64,000 bases of DNA from Thalassovita mediterranea. Lineage in GTDB: Bacteria; Pseudomonadota; Alphaproteobacteria; Caulobacterales; Hyphomonadaceae. The translations under genes and the position numbers were made by a program. A model generated the notes under the pieces. The model searched no databases and was not told the origin of the DNA. It was given only the letters and a program-made list of their open reading frames with translations. The first letter of the stretch is position 1. Every line of letters begins with the position of its first letter. The stretch is from positions 744,001 through 808,000 of the forward strand of contig CP080408.1 in assembly GCA_019448215.1 (NCBI GenBank), written 5' to 3'. Positions 36,962 through 46,231 of this stretch are shown in pieces.

Positions 36962-38857
36962 CTAGAATCCGCCTGCGGTCCCGTCCTTGCGCATCTCGGT
37001 CGCAGCAATCCAGGCGCCGGACTCAAAGTCCTTCATGATCGCCTGATAGCCGCCGCCATTGGCGCTGCAGCACTCAACCGTGTAGCCGCGCGCTTCCAGC
37101 TCGGCGCGGGTTTCAGGCGGAATACCGCTTTCCAGATGCACGGTACCGATGTCATTGATGCAGGTATCACCGGCATAGTCGTCGGTCGGCTCGCAGCCGC
37201 CCGTATGCTCCCAACGCGCCGCATCGCCAGCTTCCTGAAGGCCCATATCATAGTCGATCAGGTTCAGGATGATCTGGACATGGCCCTGTGGCTGCATACC
37301 GCCTCCCATCAGGCCAAAGCTCATCCATGGCTGATACTCCCCTTCGACCTGCTTGTAGGCAAAGGCCGGAATGATCGTGTGGAAGGGCCGCTTGCCCGGC
37401 TCGAATGCGTTCGGGTGCTCGGGGTCGAGGCTGAAGAGCTGGCCGCGATCCTGGAACATGAAGCCGAGACCGTCCGCGACGAGGCCCGCGCCCATGCCGC
37501 GATAGTTTGACTGGATCAGCGAGACCATCATGCCGTTCTGGTCAGCGACCGTCAGATAGGTCGTGTCGCCGTCTTCCAGCGTCTCGTCGGCCGCCATTGC
37601 GGCAAAGTCCATGCCCGCATCAACCTGAGACATCGGCGCCGTCAGACTTATTGCCTCCGCACGTTCGGCATTATACCCGTCGCGGATGAAGACCTCCGGG
37701 TCGATGCCGCTGAATTCCGGGTCGGCATAGCCCTTGGCGCGATCGGCGAAGGCAAGACGCTTGGCCTCGACCTGCGCCATGATGGAGTCCGGCGAGCCAA
37801 AACCCATGCCGCGAAGGTCAAACCCTTCCAGCATCTCAAGCATCTGAAGCGCGGCGACGCCCTGCGTGTTCGGCCCAAGCTCACAGAGGCGGGTTTCGCG
37901 GTAATCGACGCAAAGCGGCTCGGTCCACTCGCCCTCATGGGCAGCAAAGTCCTCATAGCGAAGATAGCCGCCAATCCGCTCGAAATAGGCACCCATGGTG
38001 CGCGCGATGTCGCCCTCATAGAAGGCAGAGCGGCCTTCAGCGCCGATCGTTTCGAGCGTGTTGGCAAGGTCCGGATTGGTAAAGAGAGAGCCTTCGCGCG
38101 GCGTGGGCGAGAAGAACGTCTCCCGCGCATTGTCGAATTCCTCGATCATGCCGCTTTCAGCATAGCGCGGGAAGTTGGCGGCACTGCGGCCCCAATAATA
38201 AGCGATGACTTCCGGGATCGGCGCGCCTTCGCGGGCATAGCTGACGGTTGGAGCGAGCAGCTCGTCCATGCCGACGCTGCCGAACTTATCATGCAGGGCA
38301 AACCAGCCATCCACCGTGCCGGGCACAGTCACCGGCGCGGCGCCATATGGCGGAATTTCCTCGCCGTCCATGAACTCGTCAGCCGCCGCCTGCATATCTT
38401 CCAGTGTCGCGCCCATCGCAGAGCGGCCAGAGCCATTATAGCCGTAGAGCGTGCTCGTTTCCGGGTCCCAGACAATGGCGAAGAGATCACCACCAATGCC
38501 ATTGCCGGTCGGCTCAACAAGGCCCAGCATCGCATTCGCCGCAATCGCCGCATCAACGGCGTTGCCGCCATCTTCCATCACGTTGAGCGCGATGCGCGTC
38601 GCCAGTGGATGGGCCGTCGCCGCCGCCGCATGCGGGGCCACAACAGAGGAGCGCGTGCCGATATCGCGGCCTGATGGCATCCGGTCGCCTTCTGCCGGGT
38701 CACTATACTCAAACGGGGCTGGCGCAGGCGCCGCATCCGCGGTGTCAGCGGCTTCGGACTGGCCCATTGCCGCCGGGCTGAATGCCGTCATTGCCGCCAG
38801 GAGGAAAGCGCCTCCACCCACAGAACTCTTCAGGCTTGTCATTGTCATGCTGGTCAC
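36962..38857 (-). CDS. ggt: Gamma-glutamyltransferase, secreted
   Basis: A 631-residue periplasmic enzyme of glutathione breakdown, matured by self-cleavage. The signal peptide ends near residue 32 (AMG). Core blocks: [45 protein letters not shown]; the predicted cleavage point is before Thr432 in [13 protein letters not shown], the nucleophile of the small subunit; later [18 protein letters not shown] and [15 protein letters not shown]. The Tyr after TT (His in E. coli) is a common variant. Transcribed alone. Confidence 0.93.
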   Translation of the reverse strand: MTSMTMTSLKSSVGGGAFLLAAMTAFSPAAMGQSEAADTADAAPAPAPFEYSDPAEGDRMPSGRDIGTRSSVVAPHAAAATAHPLATRIALNVMEDGGNAVDAAIAANAMLGLVEPTGNGIGGDLFAIVWDPETSTLYGYNGSGRSAMGATLEDMQAAADEFMDGEEIPPYGAAPVTVPGTVDGWFALHDKFGSVGMDELLAPTVSYAREGAPIPEVIAYYWGRSAANFPRYAESGMIEEFDNARETFFSPTPREGSLFTNPDLANTLETIGAEGRSAFYEGDIARTMGAYFERIGGYLRYEDFAAHEGEWTEPLCVDYRETRLCELGPNTQGVAALQMLEMLEGFDLRGMGFGSPDSIMAQVEAKRLAFADRAKGYADPEFSGIDPEVFIRDGYNAERAEAISLTAPMSQVDAGMDFAAMAADETLEDGDTTYLTVADQNGMMVSLIQSNYRGMGAGLVADGLGFMFQDRGQLFSLDPEHPNAFEPGKRPFHTIIPAFAYKQVEGEYQPWMSFGLMGGGMQPQGHVQIILNLIDYDMGLQEAGDAARWEHTGGCEPTDDYAGDTCINDIGTVHLESGIPPETRAELEARGYTVECCSANGGGYQAIMKDFESGAWIAATEMRKDGTAGGF

Positions 38858-38950
38858 TCCCTATCGACGCGCGGTCTTTCTTACCCTATCCCTCCCCAAC
38901 TTGCGGCACTGACCGCGAAAGGCAAGCAAGCACAGGAACCAGATCTTATC

Positions 38951-39727
38951 ATGGCCTATGAAACGCTTTTGACTGAGGTGGATGAGGCAGTCGCCATCAT
39001 CACGCTGAACCGTCCCGACGCGCTCAACGCATTCAACAATGCGCTCATGGATGAGCTGACCGAAGCGCTCGACCGGTTCGACAATGACGCCTCAATCGGT
39101 TGCATCGTCATTACCGGCTCCAAGAAGGCATTCGCTGCTGGCGCCGACATCAAGGAAATGCGCGAGCAATCCTATCTCGACGCCTATTACGCAGACTTCA
39201 TCACCCGCAACTGGGAGCGCGCGTCGCGCATGCGCAAGCCGGTCATCGCGGCGGTCTCCGGCTATGCCCTTGGCGGCGGCTGTGAGCTTGCCATGATGTG
39301 CGACTTCATCCTGGCCGCAGAGAACGCAAAATTCGGCCAGCCGGAAATCACCATCGGTGTGTCACCGGGCGCAGGCGGCACGCAGCGGCTGACCCGCTTT
39401 GCCGGCAAGTCCAAGGCAATGGAAATGTGCCTCACCGGACGCATGATGGACGCTGAAGAAGCTGAGCGCTGCGGCCTCGTCTCCCGTATCGTGCCAACCG
39501 ATGACCTCATGGACGAAGCCCGCTCTGTGGCGCGCAAGATTGCGTCCCTCCCGCGCGCGACCGCGATGATGACCAAGGAAATGGTCAACGCCGCCTACGA
39601 GACGACGCTCAGCCAGGGCGTCATGTTTGAGCGCCGCCTCTTCCATTCCCTCTTCGCCACCGAAGACCAGAAGGAAGGCATGGAAGCCTTCGTCGAGAAG
39701 CGCGAGCCGCACTTCAAGAACCGGTAG
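38951..39727 (+). CDS. Enoyl-CoA hydratase
   Basis: A 258-residue crotonase that hydrates 2-enoyl-CoA in beta-oxidation. Oxyanion-hole glycines in [11 protein letters not shown] and [10 protein letters not shown]; the catalytic glutamates sit in [13 protein letters not shown] and [19 protein letters not shown]. The C-terminus [17 protein letters not shown] is the classical FadB/EchA ending. Divergent from ggt (93-base gap). Terminator follows. Confidence 0.93.
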   Translation: MAYETLLTEVDEAVAIITLNRPDALNAFNNALMDELTEALDRFDNDASIGCIVITGSKKAFAAGADIKEMREQSYLDAYYADFITRNWERASRMRKPVIAAVSGYALGGGCELAMMCDFILAAENAKFGQPEITIGVSPGAGGTQRLTRFAGKSKAMEMCLTGRMMDAEEAERCGLVSRIVPTDDLMDEARSVARKIASLPRATAMMTKEMVNAAYETTLSQGVMFERRLFHSLFATEDQKEGMEAFVEKREPHFKNR

Positions 39728-39751
39728 GCCGATACCCCTAGACAAGAAGAG

Positions 39752-39786
39752 AGGGCGCGCCCGGATTTACTCGGCGCGCCCTTTTT
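39752..39786 (+). terminator. Rho-independent terminator after enoyl-CoA hydratase
   Basis: AGGGCGCGCC-cggatttactc-GGCGCGCCCT (10-bp stem), then TTTT. Confidence 0.9.
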
Positions 39787-39972
39787 CTATCTGGCGCGAC
39801 ACATGCGGAAAGACGCGGCCTCGCAGTTTTGATCGGCTTTTCAGGGCATGCCCCCGCCTTTTGGCAGACTGGCTGCGCTTTCTTCAGCCGTTGCAGCCCA
39901 TCACAGTTGACGACAAGGGGGCCTTTGGGTATGTCCGCCGCTTGCGTCCGACGGGACACTCAGGAGTTTTTG

Positions 39973-40236
39973 ATGGCGAACACACGCTCAGCCAAGAAGA
40001 TGGTGCGCAAGATCGCGCGCCGCACGGAAATCAACACCGCACGCCGTTCGCGGATGCGCAGCTTTATCCGCAAGGTCGAGGAAGCGATCGCATCGGGCGA
40101 CAAGTCCGCTGCACAGACCGCTCTCCAGGCCGCCCAGCCGGAAATCATGCGCGCTGCTGGCAAGGGCATTCTTCACAAGAATACGTCCTCGCGCAAAATC
40201 TCGCGCCTGAGCGCGCGCATCAAGGCGATGGGCTAA
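39973..40236 (+). CDS. rpsT: 30S ribosomal protein S20
   Basis: An 87-residue basic protein, [17 protein letters not shown]..., which binds 16S rRNA in the body of the small subunit. Lys/Arg-rich helices throughout, with the conserved [16 protein letters not shown] near the C-terminus. CAGGAG 8 bases before the ATG at 39973. Placement immediately before dnaA is a conserved alphaproteobacterial linkage. Confidence 0.96.
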   Translation: MANTRSAKKMVRKIARRTEINTARRSRMRSFIRKVEEAIASGDKSAAQTALQAAQPEIMRAAGKGILHKNTSSRKISRLSARIKAMG

Positions 40237-40271
40237 GACAACCCCCTAACGGGCTGTCTCTGAAAATTTGC

Positions 40272-40305
40272 AAGGCCTGCATGAGCGATCATGCAGGCCT
40301 TTTTT
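40272..40305 (+). terminator. Rho-independent terminator after rpsT
   Basis: AAGGCCTGCATG-agcgat-CATGCAGGCCTT: a perfect 12-bp stem followed by a T-run. It isolates rpsT from dnaA. Confidence 0.93.
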
Positions 40306-40702
40306 CATTGCTTAAACATTGATTGAAAATTGCATATTTTTGGTATCAAAAATCGTGTTTTACACAGCAATTCGAAGCCGATTCCGTTGACAGAACATAA
40401 TCGGAACATCAAGCTGTAAAAACGGCACAAATCGTACCTATATTTTTTTACACAAGCTTATGAGTTTGATTCATCGCCGCTTTTTCGGTGACAGAAATGA
40501 GTCAACTCCAGAAGTGCCGAAGATTCCCAAAAAGGCTTGTAGACAGGTTTGGAAGCCCTGTGGTTAACTTCGGCCATCGACGGAATTTGATCTCTGTACG
40601 GCAGGTTTTTGGACGGGCCCCCATTAGGCCCGAACACCCGAGCTATGATCTGAGTCGACGCGTAGAGAATAGGACAAAGAACAGAAAAAAGGGGAAGTTC
40701 CT
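40306..40702 (+). promoter_or_regulatory. dnaA upstream region with GANTC cluster (397 bp, no gene)
   Basis: No convincing gene here. The first 170 bases are AT-rich. A TTGACA box (40387-40392) is a possible -35, with no clear -10 at ideal spacing. Five GANTC sites occur at 40380-40384, 40468-40472, 40499-40503, 40522-40526 and 40652-40656, with a sixth just inside dnaA at 40718-40722. TGTGGTTAA at 40559-40567 differs at one base from the DnaA box complement. Methylation-linked control of dnaA, as shown in Caulobacter, is plausible by analogy. Confidence 0.5.
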
Positions 40703-42172
40703 ATGGGGCTGCAGGAAGAATCTGGCAGACACGAGAGTGAGAAAAACACTGAGACCCGTCGCGGCGATGATCACAGGGGCATGGATCTTTGGCGCACCGT
40801 TCTGGAAGACGCGCGTCACGAAACCTCTGCACACGACTTCGACAAATGGATTTCAGACCTGCGCTTTGTCGCCGACGACAATGGCACGGTCCTGATCGCG
40901 GCACGCGACCAGCTTGCCTATGAGCGCATCAACAGCCAGCATCGCCCGATGCTGCGCCGTGCATGGCGCAAGGCCGACCCACGCGGCCGCGCGCTGAAAA
41001 TCGCCTGCTGGAAGGATATTCCAGAAGATACACGTGACCTCGTCGGCTATCCCTGGACCGGCAACACCGAAACCGTCAGCAAGGCAGACGCCGCGGCGCC
41101 TGAAACGTCCTCCGCAACCCCGGGACGTCATGGCAGCGCGATGAGCTTCGAGACGCTGATCGTCGGTGACACCAACCGCGCCGCTGTCCGCCTCGCCGAA
41201 GTCACAGTCGAGAACAAGCAGGTCCACGCTGACGTCGCCCTCATCTATGGCCGTCAGGGCACCGGCAAGACGCACATCCTGCGCTCGATCGAGAAAGCCG
41301 TCATCCGTCAGGACGATGGCCGCCGCGTGACCTATATGTCTGCCGAAGAATTCATGACCGCCTTTGTTGACGGCGCGCGTGATGGCGACACCCGCCGCCT
41401 CAAATCACAAGTCCGCGACAATGACCTTCTGCTGATCGACGACCTGCAGTGGATCGCGAACAAGAAGAAGACCGATGAGGCATTCTTTGCCTCCCTGCGC
41501 GCCGTAACGGCCGAAGGTGGCCGCGTCATCCTGACCGCTGATGAGGCACCGGGCGACCTCAAAGGTTTCTCCGCACGTATGCGCGGTGAGCTGATGGGCG
41601 CCGCTGCCGTCGAGGTTGGCCTTCCTGATCAGGAAATGCGCCGCCAGATCGTCAGCCTTCACGCGAACCTCATCCAGCAGGGCCAGCCGAACTTCGAGAT
41701 TGACGAAGAGATGCGCGAAAAGATCGTCGCCACCGTTCGCGGCCCGGGCCGTGACCTTTGCGGCGTGCTCTACTCGCTGCAGTCGGAAACCCGCTATGGT
41801 GAGATTGCGCCGACCTTCGAAATGCTGTGCACGGTCCTTCGCCGCCAGCAGGGCGAGTATCAGGCGCCATCGCTCGACAATATCAAGCGGGCCGCCATGC
41901 GCAGCTACAACCTGTCGAAGTCAGAGATCGAAAGCTCCAGCAAGTCGCGCAATGTCTGCGCACCGCGCCAGGTCGCCATGTATCTCTGCCGCGAGATGAC
42001 CGACAAATCGCTGCCGCAGATCGCCCGCTCTTTCTGCAAGAAGGACCACACCACCGTCATCCACGCATGGCGCAAGGTGAAAGGCCAGCTGCAGACCGAT
42101 CCGGAAATGGTCCGGCAGGTTGAACAGGTCCGCGAGGCGGTCTTCGACATCCAGTCTGAAGGTAACGGCTGA
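40703..42172 (+). CDS. dnaA: Chromosomal replication initiator DnaA (divergent motifs)
   Basis: A 489-residue replication initiator in the canonical locus before dnaN. Domain I about 28-90 (LWRTVLEDARHETSAHDFDKW), a short linker, AAA+ domain III from about 150 and domain IV in the last 95 residues. Walker A is GRQGTGKT (183-190) where most DnaAs read GxxGLGKT; Walker B is LLLIDDLQW (Asp246, Asp247). Domain IV has CAPRQVAMYLCREMTDKSLPQIARSF followed by CKKDHTT (445-451) instead of the usual GGRDHTT; the base-contacting Asp448, His449 and Thr450 are kept. The arginine-finger region ARMRGELMG is unlike the usual SRFxxGL. Confidence 0.93.
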   Translation: MGLQEESGRHESEKNTETRRGDDHRGMDLWRTVLEDARHETSAHDFDKWISDLRFVADDNGTVLIAARDQLAYERINSQHRPMLRRAWRKADPRGRALKIACWKDIPEDTRDLVGYPWTGNTETVSKADAAAPETSSATPGRHGSAMSFETLIVGDTNRAAVRLAEVTVENKQVHADVALIYGRQGTGKTHILRSIEKAVIRQDDGRRVTYMSAEEFMTAFVDGARDGDTRRLKSQVRDNDLLLIDDLQWIANKKKTDEAFFASLRAVTAEGGRVILTADEAPGDLKGFSARMRGELMGAAAVEVGLPDQEMRRQIVSLHANLIQQGQPNFEIDEEMREKIVATVRGPGRDLCGVLYSLQSETRYGEIAPTFEMLCTVLRRQQGEYQAPSLDNIKRAAMRSYNLSKSEIESSSKSRNVCAPRQVAMYLCREMTDKSLPQIARSFCKKDHTTVIHAWRKVKGQLQTDPEMVRQVEQVREAVFDIQSEGNG

Positions 42173-42254
42173 ACGCATTCCACCTGAGGCCAGATTTCTA
42201 CGCAGCGTTTGGCCGCACAGGGCTTGCAATTTCAGCGATTTTGACAAGTGTACT

Positions 42255-42283
42255 CGGCCCGTCTCCCCTCAGGAGGCGGGCCG
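42255..42283 (+). promoter_or_regulatory. Hairpin in the dnaA-dnaN intergenic region
   Basis: CGGCCCGTCTCC pairs with GGAGGCGGGCCG (12 bp, one wobble) around CCTCA. No T-run follows, so it is not a clear terminator. A TTGACA at 42241-42246 just before it could be the -35 of a dnaN promoter, but no -10 is seen at proper spacing. An attenuator or stabilising element is possible. Confidence 0.45.
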
Positions 42284-42357
42284 ATTCGAGTTTAACGCCC
42301 GTGCAGACGGGCAGGAAAGGATGCGGCCTGAACCGGGTCGTTGTAATGGGCTGACGC

Positions 42358-43476
42358 ATGAAGCTGACGATTGAACGAAGTGACCTGCTCAACGCGCTGT
42401 CGCACGTGCAGAACGTGGTCGAGCGCCGCAACACCATTCCGATCCTTTCCAACGTCCTGATGGAAGCAAAAGGCGGCGAAGTCACCTTCGTTGCGACCGA
42501 CCTCGATATCGAGGCCGTCGATAGCGCCGACGCGACCATTGCCAGCGAAGGCGCGGTCACCGCGCCTGCCGGCACACTGTTCGACGTTGTCCGCAAGCTG
42601 CCATCCGGCGCCGATGTCGAGCTGGAGCTCAACCCGGAAAACCGCCGCCTGACGATCCGCTCTGGCCGCGCAAACTTCGCGCTGCCAACGCTCCCGGCCA
42701 GCGACTTCCAGACCATGACGGGCGATGATGGCGCCGTGACCTTCGATGTTGAAGCCGCAGACCTTCGCCGCCTTATCGACAAGACCCGTTTTGCAATCTC
42801 TACCGAAGAGACGCGCTACTATCTGAACGGCGTCTATCTGCACACCGCCGATGGCGACAAGGGCAAGGTGCTCCGCGCCGTTGCAACCGATGGTCACCGT
42901 CTCGCCCTCGCTGACTGTGACGCGCCATCGGGCGCCGAAAGCCTCGACGGCGTCATCGTTCCGCGCAAGGCCGTTGCCGAAGTGCGCCGCCTGATCGACA
43001 GCGCTGACGGCGATGTATCGGTCTCCGTGTCCGAGACGAAGATCGTCTTCCGCGCAGGCCGCGCCGTGCTGACATCCAAGCTCATCGACGGGGCATTCCC
43101 GGACTATCAGCGCGTCATCCCGAAGGGCAATGACAAGCGCCTGGTTATCGACAACAAGGCGTTCGAGTCCGCTGTCGACCGTGTCTCGACCGTTTCGGCA
43201 GAGCGCTCGCGCTCGGTCAAACTCTCGCTCGACGATGGCCGCCTCGTGCTCGCCGTGAACTCAGCCGAAACCGGTCAGGGCCACGAAGAGATTGAGTGCG
43301 ACTACAGCGCTGACGCGATGGAAATCGGCTTCAACGCCAAATACCTGCTCGACGTGACGGCACAGATCGAGGCTGAAGACGCCGAGTTCATGCTGAACGA
43401 TCCAGCTTCCCCTGCCCTCATTCTTGACCCTGCAGATCCGGCTGCACGCTATGTGCTGATGCCGCTTCGGGTTTAA
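42358..43476 (+). CDS. dnaN: DNA polymerase III beta subunit (sliding clamp)
   Basis: A 372-residue clamp with three repeated domains. Start MKLTIERSDLLNALSHVQNVVERRNTIPILSNVLM is the standard alphaproteobacterial N-terminus; VATDLDIE, FDVVRKLPSGADVEL, RAVATDGHRLALAD and the C-terminal PADPAARYVLMPLRV close the ring. Function: tethers polymerase and repair enzymes to DNA. Confidence 0.97.
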   Translation: MKLTIERSDLLNALSHVQNVVERRNTIPILSNVLMEAKGGEVTFVATDLDIEAVDSADATIASEGAVTAPAGTLFDVVRKLPSGADVELELNPENRRLTIRSGRANFALPTLPASDFQTMTGDDGAVTFDVEAADLRRLIDKTRFAISTEETRYYLNGVYLHTADGDKGKVLRAVATDGHRLALADCDAPSGAESLDGVIVPRKAVAEVRRLIDSADGDVSVSVSETKIVFRAGRAVLTSKLIDGAFPDYQRVIPKGNDKRLVIDNKAFESAVDRVSTVSAERSRSVKLSLDDGRLVLAVNSAETGQGHEEIECDYSADAMEIGFNAKYLLDVTAQIEAEDAEFMLNDPASPALILDPADPAARYVLMPLRV

Positions 43477-43485
43477 ACCGATGAC

Positions 43486-43779
43486 ATGCCGGACCTGACG
43501 ATTGTCTCAGCATCGCTGTTCTTTGGCCTGATCGGCCTTCAGGTCATTCTGCGCGGCTTCTTTCTGAATGAGTTCTGGCAAAGATTTCCAGAGCAAGCCA
43601 AGGGGCGGGCTGAAAAGCTTTATTTTAGAAGACCCTATTACTTGAAGAACGGAGCAGCATCACTGACGCTTGATGCAGAGGCTGCCAGACATGTGGTCGC
43701 AAGACAACGCGTGCTGCTCGTGATCCATCTTCTCACGATCATCGCCGCTATTCTGTACTTATTCGCGGCATTCAGATGA
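43486..43779 (+). CDS. Small two-helix membrane protein between dnaN and recF
   Basis: A 97-residue protein that I do not recognise. Two hydrophobic segments: residues about 7-27 (SASLFFGLIGLQVILRGFFL) and 76-95 (LLVIHLLTIIAAILYLFAAF), with a basic/polar stretch between them. Its stop overlaps the recF start (ATGA), so it is translated with recF. The region around 43600-43680 is AT-richer than its flanks, which may reflect recent gain. Confidence 0.65.
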   Translation: MPDLTIVSASLFFGLIGLQVILRGFFLNEFWQRFPEQAKGRAEKLYFRRPYYLKNGAASLTLDAEAARHVVARQRVLLVIHLLTIIAAILYLFAAFR

Positions 43780-44888
43780 CCGCCCTTACCCGCCTGCGCC
43801 TCAAGGATTTCCGTAATTATGAGAGCCTGTCGCTCGATCTCGACGGGCGCCATGTCTGCCTGTTCGGGTCAAATGGCGCGGGAAAGACCAATCTGCTGGA
43901 AGCCATCTCCCAGCTTGGGCCGGGCCGCGGGCTGCGCAGCGCATCACTGTCTGAGCTGACACGCCATGGCGCAGAAGGCGGCTGGACCGTCTCTGCCAAC
44001 CTTGATGACAGGCGCATCGGCGTTGGCCTTGAGACAGATGGCAACTCTGCCAAGCGCGTCATCCGCATCGACGGCGCCCCGTCACAGGCGGGTGACCTCG
44101 CAGAGCTTGTCCGCATCGTCTGGCTGACCCCTGCCATGGACTCCATCTTCCGAGGCGGCGCGTCTGACCGGCGCCGCTTCTTTGACCGACAGGTCATGGC
44201 GCACATCCCTTCACACGGCACCGCGGCAGCCCGCTATGAGCGCGCCATGCGAGAGCGCAACGCCCTGCTCGAACGCGGCCATGTCGACCCGGCCTGGGCC
44301 GACGCCATTGAGACCCGCATGGCGGAAGCAGGCGCCGAGCTTGCGATCAACCGGGCGAGCGTCCTTGAAGGGCTGCAAGCGGCGGTCGATGCGCGGCCCG
44401 AGGGCTATTTTCCCAAAGGCGATCTCTCGCTGGAGGGCGAGGCTGAAACCTCCGCCGCCGCTGGCGAAGACTTCAAGACCATCTTCGAAAGCCTCGCCGA
44501 GACCTATCGTACCATGAGACGGCGTGACGCCGCCGCTGGCCGTACCCTAAGCGGCCCCCACCGCAGTGACCTCAAAGTCATCCACCGGCCAACCGGCATG
44601 GTTGCAGGCGACGCGTCGACCGGGCAGCAGAAGGCCCTGCTCATCGGCCTCATCCTTGCTTCCGCGACGGCTCTGGCCCGAGATGGCGGCGGCCCGGCGC
44701 CGCTCCTCCTGCTGGACGAGGCAGCCGCGCATCTCGATGCCGACCGGCGCGCCGCCCTTTTCGATGAATTGAGCGCGCTCCCAGGCCAGAGCTGGCTGAC
44801 CGGCACAGAACGCTTTCTCTTCGACGCTTTTGGTGACCGCGCCCAGCACATTGAAGTCGACGCAGGCGGCGCGGTAATTACAGCCTAG
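43776..44888 (+). CDS. recF: DNA replication/repair protein RecF
   Basis: A 370-residue SMC-like ATPase loading RecA at gaps with RecO and RecR. Walker A GSNGAGKTNLLEAI near residue 30; FFDRQVMAH and LSGPHRSDL in the middle; signature AGDASTGQQKALLIGLILA; Walker B LLLLDEAAAHLDADRRAAL. Start overlaps the preceding gene by 4 bases. Confidence 0.95.
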   Translation: MTALTRLRLKDFRNYESLSLDLDGRHVCLFGSNGAGKTNLLEAISQLGPGRGLRSASLSELTRHGAEGGWTVSANLDDRRIGVGLETDGNSAKRVIRIDGAPSQAGDLAELVRIVWLTPAMDSIFRGGASDRRRFFDRQVMAHIPSHGTAAARYERAMRERNALLERGHVDPAWADAIETRMAEAGAELAINRASVLEGLQAAVDARPEGYFPKGDLSLEGEAETSAAAGEDFKTIFESLAETYRTMRRRDAAAGRTLSGPHRSDLKVIHRPTGMVAGDASTGQQKALLIGLILASATALARDGGGPAPLLLLDEAAAHLDADRRAALFDELSALPGQSWLTGTERFLFDAFGDRAQHIEVDAGGAVITA

Positions 44889-45028
44889 ACCTCTTTCCCG
44901 TCATTTCTTAACTTCAAGCAAGTGCTCGTCTGACGCCGCGGCCTTGTAATCGCGCGGCAGACTGAACACTTTTAGGGCGAGTTTAATGGAGACACACCCG
45001 CCTTGATTGCGCGGGCGCGTTGGGGACT

Positions 45029-46129
45029 ATGAGCGAAGCAGAGCGACTGAAGGCGCTAGCCGATACCAACCTGCTCGACAGCAAGCAGGACGAGCGCTTT
45101 GACCGGCTGACCCGTCTGGCTGCCAATTCGCTGGAGGCCGAGACCGCGCTCGTCTCACTCGTCGGCAGTGATCGCCAGTGGTTCAAGTCCTGTTATGGCT
45201 TCGACGGCGAGGAAACCAGCCGCGACATTTCCTTCTGCACACACGCGATCGAGAGCGCCGATATCACTGTTGTCCTCGACGCGACGAAGGATCCCCGATT
45301 TGCTGACAACCCGCTTGTTACGGGTGAGCCGCATATCCGCTTCTATGCTGGCGCTCCGCTCATCACGGGCGATGGCCATGCGATCGGTACGCTTTGCGTG
45401 ATCGACTATGAGCCGCGCGAGACCTTTGACGAAACTGACCGCGAAATCCTGTGCGATATCCGCGACAGCGTGATCGGCCTGATCCAGCGAGATGAAAAGC
45501 TGCGCGAGATGAGCGAGCTTTCCGTCATCAACCGCGAGCTGCAGCACCGCATGGGCAACATGTACGCCCACGTCTCATCGCTCATCTCCCTGCTCGACAA
45601 GGCAGACCTCGAGCACGAGGAATATGTCTCGCGCCTTCGCGAAAAGGTGAACGCCCTCGCCCTCACCCAATCGCTTATTGCCTCAAGTGGCACCGAGTCC
45701 GTTTCCATGCGCGAACTCGCTCAGCAGACGCTTGCCGCCTTCGAGGCTGGTGCAGGCGAACCTGTGGTCAGCGTAGAGGCCGAGGAAGACTTCGAGATTA
45801 CCCCGCGCGCAGCGTTCGCCATGTCGCTGATGCTGCATGAGCTTGGCATCAATTCGGTCAAGCATGGCGCGCTGGGCGGCGAAGGCGGCACTGCCCGCTT
45901 TGGCTGGTCCACCGACGACCAGCTCCATTTCTCCTGGGAAGAAAACCTCAAGACGCCGCGCGTGGATGCGAGCGTGAAGAAGGCGAAGGGCGGCTTTGGC
46001 AGCGTGATCCTCAAACGCATCGCGCCCAAGACGTTCGGCGGCGAAGCCGAGGTCGACATTCAGCCTGGCAGCTATCGCTACTCCGTATCGGCGCTGCCAG
46101 AGCGCGTGCTGGCCTCAGAACAGGTTTAG
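45029..46129 (+). CDS. GAF-domain sensor histidine kinase (HisKA_2/HWE type)
   Basis: A 366-residue soluble kinase. GAF domain about 20-155 (ETALVSLVGSDRQWFKSCYGFDG, SFCTHAI, FYAGAPLITGDGHAIGTLCVID). The dimerisation helix contains LQHRMGNMYAHVSSLISLL, a HisKA_2/HWE-type H box (His about 175), with the usual K of HRxKN replaced by G. The ATPase part has LMLHELGINSVKHGAL and GGFGSVILKRIAP. Such kinases often feed the general stress response of alphaproteobacteria (PhyR-type partners), but no partner is nearby. ATG 45029 follows GGGG; a TTG at 45020 is also in frame. Confidence 0.85.
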   Translation: MSEAERLKALADTNLLDSKQDERFDRLTRLAANSLEAETALVSLVGSDRQWFKSCYGFDGEETSRDISFCTHAIESADITVVLDATKDPRFADNPLVTGEPHIRFYAGAPLITGDGHAIGTLCVIDYEPRETFDETDREILCDIRDSVIGLIQRDEKLREMSELSVINRELQHRMGNMYAHVSSLISLLDKADLEHEEYVSRLREKVNALALTQSLIASSGTESVSMRELAQQTLAAFEAGAGEPVVSVEAEEDFEITPRAAFAMSLMLHELGINSVKHGALGGEGGTARFGWSTDDQLHFSWEENLKTPRVDASVKKAKGGFGSVILKRIAPKTFGGEAEVDIQPGSYRYSVSALPERVLASEQV

Positions 46130-46231
46130 GATCACGTCTCCAGCTGGCCCCCCGCAAGGGAAGTGCTTGCCTCAGGCACGCTGCCTGCGCCAAAAGCGTG
46201 CTGCAACACAGCCAAAGCGGAGCCGCCAGCC

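Noticed and set aside
40306-40702. Replication origin in front of dnaA
   Set aside because: Only one near-match DnaA box (40559-40567) is seen; in the Caulobacter group oriC usually lies elsewhere, near hemE.
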